A stretch of 64,000 nt of DNA from Lineus longissimus (taxonomy: Eukaryota > Nemertea > Pilidiophora > Heteronemertea > Lineidae). Under the pieces are notes generated by a model. That model made no database searches. It was not told the DNA's origin and was given only the letters and a program-made list of their open reading frames with translations. The position numbers and the translations under genes are program-made. This document shows, one piece after another, positions 47,601 through 58,465 of this stretch. The first letter of the stretch is position 1. Each line of letters opens with the position of its first letter. The stretch spans positions 1,674,001 to 1,738,000 of the forward strand of contig NC_088314.1 in assembly GCF_910592395.1 (NCBI RefSeq), given 5' to 3'.

Positions 47601-50118
47601 TCATAGTAAGGATTCCAATAACACTTTCGAAAAGTCATGAAAGAATCTCATTGCATCAGCTACTGCAAGCTGGAAAGAAAAATTGTTGTTACATAATCAA
47701 GAAAGGGTACAACTGATTTTCACCAGTTTATTCATTAAGATCCTTGGCATTATCTGCCGATGTTGGTAATCCCCATGCCCAATAACATAGACTCCATAAC
47801 CGTTTTCGAGATGAATTCTGCTGCATGGAGTATCGCATTCTGAAACGAGAAATTTTGAATGATTCATTGCGGGAACCTCAAATTATTCCAAACCAAAATT
47901 GTTTATTCCTTCCGATGAGTTACTGTTTTCAAAAGGACATGGCGGTACATTGCGATACATGTCTGCCATGTGTGTCTTTGACAGTACACTTGCTACACTC
48001 TGCTTGTTCATGTAACCGTTCCATTGCTGAGAAACTATCAGCGAAGGTGCTTCAGACATATGGACACGGATTACAGCGAATTTCCTACCTCGCTTTGTCC
48101 CATTGTCTCCAGAAAAGCATCCAACTCGGCAAGAACACCCACGATTTTAGCCTGAAGCTCCATTTCAGACAGGCTTTCAACAAAGCGCTTTTCCTGAAAT
48201 ACAAAGATGTAGCAATACACAGTGCTCGTGTTATGAGAATATCGGAATAACTTTATGACCGTCAAACTCAAAGATTAGTTGTAACGAGGCGGCTGTTTAT
48301 CTTTATAATATACATTTATATATTTCGCCGGGCACTTCATCGTTCGTAGCTCTTCGTGGAAGGGTTGTGAAATCTGCCTGCTGGCCGCTTTGTAATCAAG
48401 AAGCAGAAACGGTGCGTAATTCAGATCCCAGGTAGTGATCATCCCGGGTACCGATCGTAAGTTTTCCACCGAGGAGAATCGAAAACCGTCGCGCTTGATA
48501 TGCGAACGTAGTCAGCAAAGAAAGAGAAAGATGGCATGGCATGGCATGGTGTTTACTGGCGAATACTGATTCGACGATGTGTTCAAACGAGACGACACCA
48601 CATGATCATCGGATGATAAATCGTTTGATTTTTAAATATATTGCGTGGGTATTATCTTTATCCAGCAAATTACATATTTTTCTCAATGTTGAATGGCGAT
48701 TGGGTAGGTTTCAATAAAATGCAGGGAAATGGCCTTCACCATGTGAGGTCTTGCATCAACAACACTGAGAAAAGAAACATCGACAAGAGATAACCGAAAC
48801 AACTGACGATTATCTAATAGTTTTGTTTGATCATGTCTGAATGTCCCAAGACCAATTGAACAGAAGAGGCCTAATTTATATTTGTTTATGGTTCAAAAGG
48901 ATTCGATGCTTACTGCCTGGTATCATGAATTCATCGACATTCATTACGTTCAATCATGTTGGTGTTTTTTCTTATCACTGCGACAGATGATTCGAGTGCA
49001 AATACTTTGTTTTTTCTCTGCACAGCCGCCGCAATGCGTTGGTCGATCATAACAAGTAAATTTTACCTTTGGGGAATGGTAGTTTGCTCTTTCTTCTGCG
49101 TGAGCTGAAAAACAAAACGCAGTAGGTGATCGGACAGAAATGGTAGGGCTCCTGACCAAATAATGTACTTGTATGTAATACAAGCTGGACTACAGATTTC
49201 TGCTGATGTGGGGGGTTGTGCTAACATCAGCAGTAGCGTTGAAGATGAGATGATCTAAGACAGTTACTGATTATACACGTATACATGAATAGTCAAGTCA
49301 GGCCCCAAACGGATACATGGTCGTTCCATACCATTCATCATATTCGATTTGGATAGACAACTTGTGGTCGCACCAATTTTTCCGATTTTCACGACGTGAT
49401 GTTGCGGCTTGATCTTTGTGTAGATGGCCCCATTTTGCAGTTTTTTATGAGCCAGTCCAGACAGGAAGAACACTCATCTTACCTTGCATAATAAGAAAAA
49501 CATCCTGTACAACATCTGTCAGCTTCTTCTTCAGATGGTCCATCACTCTCTCTAGATCCACGGGCCTCTGCTCCGAGCGGAAACACCTTGCGTCAACGGT
49601 AATGGTGAAAGTAATCACCAAGATGAGCGGAATAGCCCATCTCCTCTGCAAAGATTCATCATGGCTGAATATTCTATTATCCGTTCGTTACATTCAAATA
49701 TGATACGACAATGTCAAATTTCAATGACCCTGCATTGCAACCTTTTCAGAGCCAGAATTCGGGACTTCCGCTCAGGTAGTTGCCAATCAGAGGCATTGTA
49801 CTAGAGTGGTTTCGGAGCAGCACAAGCATGGTAGGTGACTCAGTTCTGATTGGCCAATACCTGATCGGAAGACCCGAATTCCTGCTCGAGGAAACTCACG
49901 AAACTGATATCGGGGCATTTTAGGATATCCAGTCTGTGTAACACCAGTGGCTAGCTGAAAGAGCCCGATACACGGGGCCCCACACCATATTATCATTCAA
50001 TATTCCTGATCACCGTATCCTACCGTCCATGTCAATGTTCTCCCTTTACCAGAGTTCTACCGCCAAACTGTCGGTCGGATCCTTGTTATGATTGCATAAT
50101 CATGGTCATACCTACCAT
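47601..50118 (-). CDS. Small secreted helical protein, five exons, first coding exon is ATG alone
   Basis: Minus-strand pieces 50116-50118, 49483-49645, 49067-49104, 48089-48193 and 47601-47669 join in phase: 378 nt, 125 residues. The ATG is followed at once by a GTAGGT donor; the next exon reads RRWAIPLILVITFTITVDA, so only the spliced product has a canonical signal peptide. The mature part has one cysteine near its start and three amphipathic helices (LERVMDHLKKKLTDVVQDVF; EMELQAKIVGVLAELDAFLE; DAMRFFHDFSKVLLESLL). This suggests a small helical-bundle secreted factor. No family recognised. The end exon is short (22 residues and TGA). An ATTAAA on the minus strand at 47545-47550 could be its polyadenylation signal. 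It is convergent with the CARD-like gene. Confidence 0.65.
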
Positions 50119-51890
50119 GGCGATAACGTATTGCTGTTTGCGGAACTGGGTTCACCAACCACGGAAACGTAAGCAGCTGGACCACGGCAAGTATTTCACA
50201 TCAGTAAACAGGTGAAACTCATTAAAGGCAGCATAGCTAAATTTTGATGCCAACTTTGTCTTACCTCACCAATTCCTTCAAGATCAGTGGCTTAAAACTT
50301 TAGAAGCTGATGGAAAAAGCGTCAATTGCTCCACAGTTGGTGATCACCAAGAGTGTCACGACTTTGACTTGAAAGCTGGTCAAACCTTCGCGTTAAGAAT
50401 CATGTCTTTTTAATTGATTGACCTAATTGGCAACCATAAATCACAATAATACCCCGAGATAACTTAATTGATTTCATTGAACCATAAAGAACATCGCAAA
50501 CAGAAAATAGATATCGCCGCCAACATACTGGCATTATCAGCTATGTCCCTGTTCATGATCAGGTTATTTCACTTGTCATATTCGATGTAATCTAACACTT
50601 CCACGAAGTGAAATGCTTGTAACGGAGATGACAGTCAACAGACTGAATGTTTGTACGCCACCAGTGCTTTAGGAGTGTCGTATATGTGGGTGTAGTTTCG
50701 TCGCGATATGTAATCACCGAGTGTTTATAGCCCAACCCACGCACTGATGGCGACGGTCAACCGTGTTTCGAGTGGATTTTTTTCTTCAAATTACATTGAA
50801 TGTTATAGTCCATTCAGGAGATTCCCATTGCAATATAATCACAATTCAAGTTTAGGTGCGCAACTTTTGGTCTGCCCCATAATTGCCTCCCACTCACTGG
50901 CATCATATGTTTCCATTTGTAATAAAGCTCAGCCATTTTACGAGTTCCCACATTATTGTCATTGAGCTGATAATGTCCTTATTCCATGTCCAGTTCGCCG
51001 TTCATATTTATATTTCTTGTATTAATACTCCATCACATCAACACGAAAACAAACCCGATCATGGTAGTTAAGAGGGAGCGTAACATGATATAATGCGGGA
51101 TGATAATAACAATGCTTTAATGGTTTATACACAACCCCTCCCAGCTGATTCTGCCCAGAATGGACAACAGGTTGAATAATGCTCCATGGAATTAATATAA
51201 GGACCGTTATTTTTGGAGCGTCCGTCGAAAAAAAGATAAGTACATGTATCATGAGACCGATGACGAAAACAAAGCGCAAAAAGGTTAGCGTTCCGAAGCC
51301 CTCACGAGCAAAACCAAGATCGATACACGTGATCCTTCCTCTACCATTCGGAGGGTTAGTGATGAAATCCGAAATAAACGAAATGAAATGAAATATCGAG
51401 ATGCGAGATGATATAGTCAGAATCGGACGCCGAATGACTCCACGGCGCCAACAATGCTAACGACGCATGGCCATCCAGGTTCTACTTACCACATGATTTG
51501 AATGAATAAATCTGAACATAATTGACTTCATTCACTTAATTCACTTTATCACCTGTGACATTTAATTAATCAAAGGTCTAAATATGTCAAAATAAACTAC
51601 AAAATATGGCCTTAGTGATAAAAAGGCAAAATTTAAACAAAAATTGACTTCGTTAACCTCGCTGATGACAGCAGGAATTACTCAAAATTTACATTTTAAG
51701 GTCAGTGGTTTCTCTAACTCTTATAACCTGCCGCTTATGACACGTGTTCCTAGTGGATATATGTATGTACACCAGTCGGTCTTATTGCATGTGAAGTCAC
51801 TCCCGATCATCAGTCCCATTTATCTCTCAATCAACAGTGCCGTATTTGGATTATCATTACATGCTATATCTTCTCGGCTTTTCCTTTGAG
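50119..51890. other. Intergenic stretch with no confident gene
   Basis: Open frames are short and unsupported by splice signals. No RNA gene or transposon was recognised. Confidence 0.45.
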
Positions 51891-52193
51891 CGCATGAAAA
51901 CGTGCACGGGCTCCCAGAGATCAGGCTTTCATTACTCCTGCGTCATACAAAAATGTTTGAAAAATCGGCAGGCGGAGTATTTTGAAAATCCCTCTGCGTA
52001 TGCCAGGATGCGGGACTGGCTGCAAACATTCGACCGTCGCTTCATGAAAAAGTAAGTCAATCAGGTAAGGCATGACATAAGGGCTTGATTAAAGTTGTCC
52101 AGTCGCCGGGGCGGCAGTTGGCCGTCATTTCCACGATTCGTCAACCCCGGGAACTGCACGAGCTGGATCGGCCGCGAGGGGCCGGGGCCGTGA
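51891..52193 (+). CDS. Possible small Cys-containing gene fragment, two exons
   Basis: A strong acceptor (CTTTTCCTTTGAG) opens a frame at 51891 that reads RMKTCTGSQRSGFHYSCVIQ and ends at a GTAAGT donor after 52051 in phase 2. A 51-base intron to TTGTCCAG would continue at 52103 to a TGA at 52191-52193, adding PSFPRFVNPGNCTSW and a short tail. Four cysteines result. AATAAA at 52510-52515 could end the transcript. The intron is shorter than any other here, and no signal-peptide exon was found, so this is tentative. Confidence 0.28.
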
Positions 52194-52514
52194 CAAGGCT
52201 GACTTACCAATTTATAAATATTAACGAGTATCCCTGGTTGCTGATGAAGGTAATATGGGGTCCATGCCGCCTCCCCCGCTTGCTGTGCAGTACTGATTTC
52301 AATATTATTTTATTATTATTTATTATTTAAGGTTTTTATTGAAGGTTACACTGTTTTTAAATGCCAAAGTATTCTTAAACATTTCGACGATGCTCGAAGC
52401 CAGAATAAAAATAGGGAGTGTCGGTAGAATAGTGAAGAAGGACCCGCGAAGGTTGCTGAATGTTATTTCTTCTTAAAGAGTAAACTGTCAAGGATGTCTG
52501 AACTGTGCAAATAA

Positions 52515-52831
52515 ATGTCAAGACGCTACCGTGTCAACAACAAACAAGATAGGAGGGACATTGTTCTAAAAATATCTTGTGAGTTAGATTCCTCTGACAT
52601 CAAACAGAAGAGGAGGGTGCTTAAGGATGGGGTCGGGAAATCATATATTAGTTTACTGAAACTTTGTCAAACACGGCGCGCTTATTGGAAGTCGCTGTCC
52701 GTCATGTCCGCCTGGAGTGCTACGCGGATATTTTATATGACAATGAAGAATCCGTCACCGATCTGGAGGTGGCTTTCCAAGAACGGTCAGGCCGTGCTCT
52801 ATATACATTTATTCGCATTCTACGGAGTTAA
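52515..52831 (+). pseudogene. Frame-broken death-fold-like (possibly DED) ORF
   Basis: From ATG at 52515 one frame reads RRDIVLKISCELDSSDIKQK and continues KRRVLKDGVGKS, which resembles helices 1-3 of a death-effector domain. From about 52652 a frame offset by one base reads LLEVAVRHVRLECYADILYD and ends with GRALYTFIRILRS before TAA at 52829-52831, also death-fold-like. Neither frame alone spans both halves, so a single-base indel in a decayed copy is the simplest reading. A mis-modelled splice is the alternative. The family call is by eye. Confidence 0.35.
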
Positions 52832-54041
52832 AAACTAATGGACGTGGCAGGTGAAATGTTCGCAGTTAAGAAACCAGTCACTTTGCGTTACTTGTATCAA
52901 GTTCACCCATGACCTTGCAGTACTATTAAATAGTTTGTCCTTACGATTTCTTAAACCGATTTATTTCAAACGTCCAACGCACTACGAACAATATCTACGC
53001 GTGACTTCAAAAGAATACTCATCTCCTGTGGTGATCTCGGGCAGATTGTAGTGAAGGCCGAGGGATCAACTCGGGCAATTACAGAAATGAACTGCGTGTA
53101 TTTCAAATTGGTAATTTATGTGATACCTTGCAATCTCACCGGTTCTAAGAATGCATTAGAATGTTGACGTGGTGTTTAAATTTAGAAATGCATATTGATA
53201 GATCCAAGCAGAATCAACAGATTGATACCCAACCTTTTAAGGCAGGCAGAAAGTGACTTACCCTGTAGAGATTTCGCCATTACAAGTGGACTGCCTCAGT
53301 GCACTGACTGACATTGAATGATAGTTTAATGAAATGGTCCAGGGACCATGTGCTCACCTCGGATAATGTTAATGCATGTCATTTGCAGTGGATATGGGAG
53401 AACAGTTTTGGTCATTGATATCAATTTTGCGATCTTAGAGGAAGTGGTGTGGTAGTGCAGCTCTCTTTCCTGGGGAAGTTTATATCAATATTCCGTCACA
53501 AAACTGAGCTGAATTTTTTCATCAGTTCAAAATTCGGAAAAATTTACAAAGCCCAAAAATTTTCGGGACTGATGATGTTGCTTCATTTTGAGCAGAAAAA
53601 AACAAGAGAAAAAAATATTTGGACTTGGAAATTATTTTATCATTCAGAGTCAGTTCAAAATTCAAAATTGAAACAGGATACGGACGACGACGGACGACGA
53701 CGACGACGGACGACGGACGCCGGACACTGCATTGATTGTATAGGCTCCCTTACGGTGAGACCAAGCATGCTAATGTCCATGAACATACTGATCACGATGC
53801 AAGGTTCATTGGTGGCGAATAGCCTTTACCATTGCTATAATAACCTCAAACAAGATGAGAGTTGAAGATGGGTAACCGACTTGAAAAACCAACACTATAA
53901 ATGTACCTGATAATTTCTTCCTTATAGAATCACAAAGGATGACATCAGTGGTGGCATCTTGCAAATAAACCAGTCTCATAACAATATCTAACGACAACTA
54001 GTCTATGCCACCTATACATGTGCGCCTCAGGCTCCAGGACG
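52832..54041. other. Non-coding stretch
   Basis: No confident gene. It holds a GAC-rich tandem repeat at 53684-53726. Confidence 0.45.
53684..53726 (+). repeat. GACGACGGAC-type tandem repeat
   Basis: Runs of GACGAC and GGACGACGGACGCC lie within a stretch flanked by short TTCAAAATTC repeats. Such motifs often belong to dispersed repeats in marine invertebrates. Confidence 0.6.
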
Positions 54042-54256
54042 TGATGACATCATCCAAACTTGTCGTGCGTATAAAGTCGTCTGCTTGTTGTGTTTGGATG
54101 AGAGCAGACGAGAGACGCGGGCTGGTTGGCTCTAGGGAGTAGCGCTGGCTTCACTGCTGTCGAAACGGATGTCCATGTCTTTTACTAGTTTTAATACTGG
54201 TTTGAGTTACGCAAGGGATACCCGGGAAAGGAATAAGGAGCGCTAATTAAAGGAAG
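54042..54256 (+). promoter_or_regulatory. Candidate promoter and 5' UTR exon of the downstream secreted-protein gene
   Basis: A TGATGACATCAT palindrome near 54042 is followed by TATAAA at 54070-54075. About 180 bases later a GTAGGT donor follows 54256 with no long open frame between. This would give a ~155-nt non-coding first exon able to splice to the acceptor at 58459, just before the signal-peptide ATG. The link across 4.2 kb is inferred from strand and order. Confidence 0.35.
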
Positions 54257-57200
54257 GTAGGTCATTTACACTTTTTTTAACACTTTTGAAAAAGTTCGTT
54301 GAGAGCTTTTTATTCAGAGTTCATTATTAAACTGTTTAAGTTTTCCGCATGGTTCTAAGGGCAATCTTAGTTTTTTAGGAACGCGACCATGTAGACTTAC
54401 AGCTTCCATAATAGTTATTAGGAACAGAGCATCATCGATGAAGCCCAGTCGTTGGTGATTGGTGATTTCAAGTACTTGATGATATTAGGAACAGATTAGA
54501 TTCTCTTAAATTCATACTTGATGATTAAGCATCAATCCCTTCAGACATTCATGAAGTGAACATTTCATACAAATTGATAAGTTTTTTGTTAAGCTATTTT
54601 TCCTCCCTTTCTGCTGAACGTTAGTCTGTGCCAAAGAAAGCAACTAGTATATACACCTCATTTTGTATCATAGTACATGTATTTATTATGTTAATGCTGA
54701 CAGGCTGCATTTCACAGTTAGAGATAATGCGCTGTAAGTAGCTGCATTGTTATGCAGAATACCTCAGTTTTGCTTTTCCGAGAATCGTGATGGAGTACGA
54801 ACAGAAAAACTCTGCTTAGCCAGGTGGGATGGCATCGGGAATACCGTAGTTAAAGCTTCTCGTTTTTAGAAATTACGGGACTGACCTTAGTTTAACCTAT
54901 TTTTCTATTTGAAGCTCTCCTTGTATGTTTCAAAATTAAATAATGGGTGCGACGACCTGAATTTCAATCACTGTAATGAAATTTAAATGCGATGTTCTGT
55001 ACTATTTAACCTCAGTTAGTATCTTCTGATCCAGGCCAGTTGTTAGTTATAGTCACTATAACGTGATGTTAACTTAAACTTGGCATTATGTCAAATGGAC
55101 TTAACTGAAGAAGATAACACATTAAGGAGAGTACCAAATGGATCACTACAATGTACATGTTTATAACAGTGGTAATCATGAAACAGCTAAAAGTGATACC
55201 ATTGCCGCACTCCGGAAAAACCTTAAGTGTAAGCATTTAAAAGATTATTGAGAGACCTAATTAGCTTGCTGCATGTGGAAATACTGAGGTTTAGCTTGGC
55301 TTCGGGCAAAGGATAATGATGACAATTGAATGACAATTACCGGTATAACTTCTAGCAACTCTAATAAAACTGATTTTCATCGCCCGTAACAAGATTGTGA
55401 CACGGTGTTTTCATGATATTCCACTAGCAAGAAAGTGGGATTCCCGAAGGCTAAATACAGAAATGATGAACTTTCCAAGAATTGCAAAGGTTTTATATTC
55501 GACAATGGCATTTGATACGGGCCCTATACACATGTCAAGATCTTTTTCGGCAATCACTTCAGGGACGTAGGAGTAAGAAACTTGCCAATGGCATTCCTTA
55601 AACTTCTCAGCGAACTCTCTGAAACTGAATTTTAAAAGTTGCTACGAAGATTAACCCCCCGGCTTTTGGATCTCTTCCGTGCCATTTTAAGCCGCCCCTA
55701 ACACTTTGAGAATGATCTTGCACAAATGGGTTGGCATCGTTAATTCTTTAGAATGGATCGTTGACGCCTAGAATTGGCAAGGAAACTAAGATGCGTGAAA
55801 GTTATGGTTTGGTTTTTCTGGCAAATTGCAAACGGATATGCATTAAACAGTTGGTGAACTTTCCAAGATTACAAACAAGAAATTATGATTTGAGAAGAAT
55901 TGGGTGGGCGGATATCATTTCGCCTATTTACATGACTAGTTATGATGTCATTTCGCGGTGGAATGGAGCCCGATGGGATAGTCCGAATGATCCGACAAGG
56001 CGGTAGGACCTGGGTTCGAACAAGGTAGTGTCGGTGAACTAAAATCTTCTAAAGTTGACCTGTTTCTTGACCAACAGGGATCTGTAAAAGTAACTGCCGT
56101 AACACAGTACTATCGGTTTACTGAGTCGGACACTTGGAGATAAATACAGGTACGCCCCAATTTCTACGATGTTGCAGTCTTGATCAAAATCGCGACCCGC
56201 AGGTTACTCAGCCTTGGTGCCGTGGACCAGCTCAAAAGCAATAATCGGCAACTGGGAGTATTCTGAGTCTTTCGAACTTCCAGCATCCTGACTCCCAGTG
56301 TCTGCTTCCTCTACCTCCGTTCCACAAAGCGATGTCAAAGCATTGGGGTGTCATGTTACTTCAAGGTACCATCTGATTCGAGGACAGGAAGAGAGCGGAA
56401 CAATCTGTGGGCGTATAGCGACCAAGGGCTATAGTCTCAAAATGATGTCCTCAAAGGAGGTTTCACAGAAGGGATTGCTAACTTTAACTTGTTATCAAGG
56501 ACCCGGAGAAGAGTGTATTATCAGAGAGTAGCTTTGGTACTCGGATAGTGTTGTTGCCATAAAGATGTTGTTTCCTTTTTTATAGGAACGTGGAGAGGCC
56601 GTGGGTGGGTCTGGTGGTGTTATGTTCACTATTAAACTTTGATATTGCGTGATGAATAGTATGCATTTATTCTGATGGGTAATACATGTATTAGGTTAAA
56701 GCTAATGCCAAAGGTTTGTGACTTTACTTGTCTTGAAAACTGTTGTGTATATCATCTTAACTTTGGTATTGCGATTGAGTAGTTATTTCAAGAGTATATT
56801 TCATCAGAGCGCGCTGGTGACGAAAACGACGATTGGTGAACCTGCCACCGTATTAGTATAAATCTGGGATATAGCGAGCCTTGTCGCTTGATTGATTTTG
56901 TTGTTGATGTTTTTCTCTGCCGGAAAGGGATGTCACCGATGGCAATTAACGAAAAGTACCAACAATTAAAAGAAAGGATGAAGCTATTTTTACCCGCCCG
57001 AGCTGTGTCATTAGTTTGATGACGAGGCTGATTGTAACACTCACAGATATTGCGAAACTAATGGAGGGTTTACCAGGTAACAGGTTATTGATAATGGAGC
57101 TTGTTCCCACGTAATTTATCACACTGAGGCCATGAATGGCAAAACAAAATGCAACTTAAGACGGGTTCTTTTTGCAAGCTTTCTGGCTATTCGTCGGCTG

Positions 57201-58459
57201 TATCAACGCGGTATGCCACTTGAATACTAATCATAAGCGATGAAGCATGCAATTAAGATAAGTTGGGTGAAGTTGATTGATAAGAGAAACCAAGATTCTT
57301 CGTCCCGCGATTGCCATCCTTCACCAAAATGGCCACTACGACCGCCATTTTTGAGTGGGGGTTTGTTTCTTTTGGAAGGCTATCGCCGATCGGACTGATT
57401 GTTTTCCTGGGTTGAAGCTGATAATGACTATATTCGAACTCTAAAGATGATGGGTCTTCAAAGCAATATAATATGATAACCGTATTTTAGATAACTCAAC
57501 AACTTACTCGAGTTACCACGAATGACACTTTGAAATTACGAGACAGGGTGCGCCGGCGCCCAGGCCGGTGGTGTCGATTCAAATCATGGTCGATATATTG
57601 ACTTCACCGACATTGACACACATAAGTACACGTTCCATTCAAGGTATGCCTGAATGGCGTGAACATTTTCTCATTAATTCAGACGAAACTATCCATCGAT
57701 TTTCGACAAAGTAAGAGTGAACTCGACCTCCTGACACATTAGCCCAGTTGTCCAAATTTCCGCATTCAAACACGCCATGCACCATGTGCACTGACACACA
57801 TTACACAAATAGACGATGTCGGCTTGTACCAATTGATAATATTGATGTTATGATCCAACATTCTTCCTCTTTCTGTCATACATGTATAGGTCAGATTCCT
57901 GACGCTGGAAGAACCGATATTCTCATTGGGCAGGAAGTCATTAAAACGCCGTATTCAATGCAAAAAATTGGTGAACTAAATTGAAGACTCCTCAGTGACC
58001 GTCTTTGAATTCAGTCTGCAAGGAGCGAAAAATTGATGGTATTCGACTTTTGGCCCGGACGATACATGTTTTGATCGCGAATATAAGTGTTTCTTCAAAG
58101 CAGAATTTGGTGAGACATCCGGCTGTGTTGTCCAATTAGAAGTGTTGATTCGGGGAGACCTCCGCCGTCAATTCTGCTTTTGAAAAGGAAGAAGCAACTC
58201 ATAATTTCTGCTTTGATTGAGTCTCTGCCCATCAGTTTAATATTTGTTTTAGCATGACCATTATAGGCCTATTTCATCATAAAAGCGTTAAGATCTGGAT
58301 AGTGGTCAATTGAAGTTCACAATCGCTCGCAGACAACGTGAAGTAATTATTGATGTAATTATTGAATCTTTGCCAAGCCACTCCCCCTATATTCCAAACT
58401 TAGATTGTTAATCATAGGCTGATCTGAAAACGTTTATTTTCATGTTGCTTTTTCTTCAG
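54257..58459. other. Putative first intron of the secreted-precursor gene
   Basis: 4.2 kb in which I see no exon with splice support, no RNA gene and no transposon ends. Confidence 0.4.
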
Positions 58460-58465
58460 CAGAAA

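Noticed and set aside
48275-48469. Minus-strand frame ending YKDKQPPRYN inside the small secreted-protein gene
   Set aside because: It ends in a stop before the exon at 48193 and fits no junction of the gene. It lies in the intron between exons 3 and 4.
57540-57600. GATTCAAATC resembling a tRNA T-loop
   Set aside because: No matching A-box, acceptor stem or anticodon arm could be built around it.
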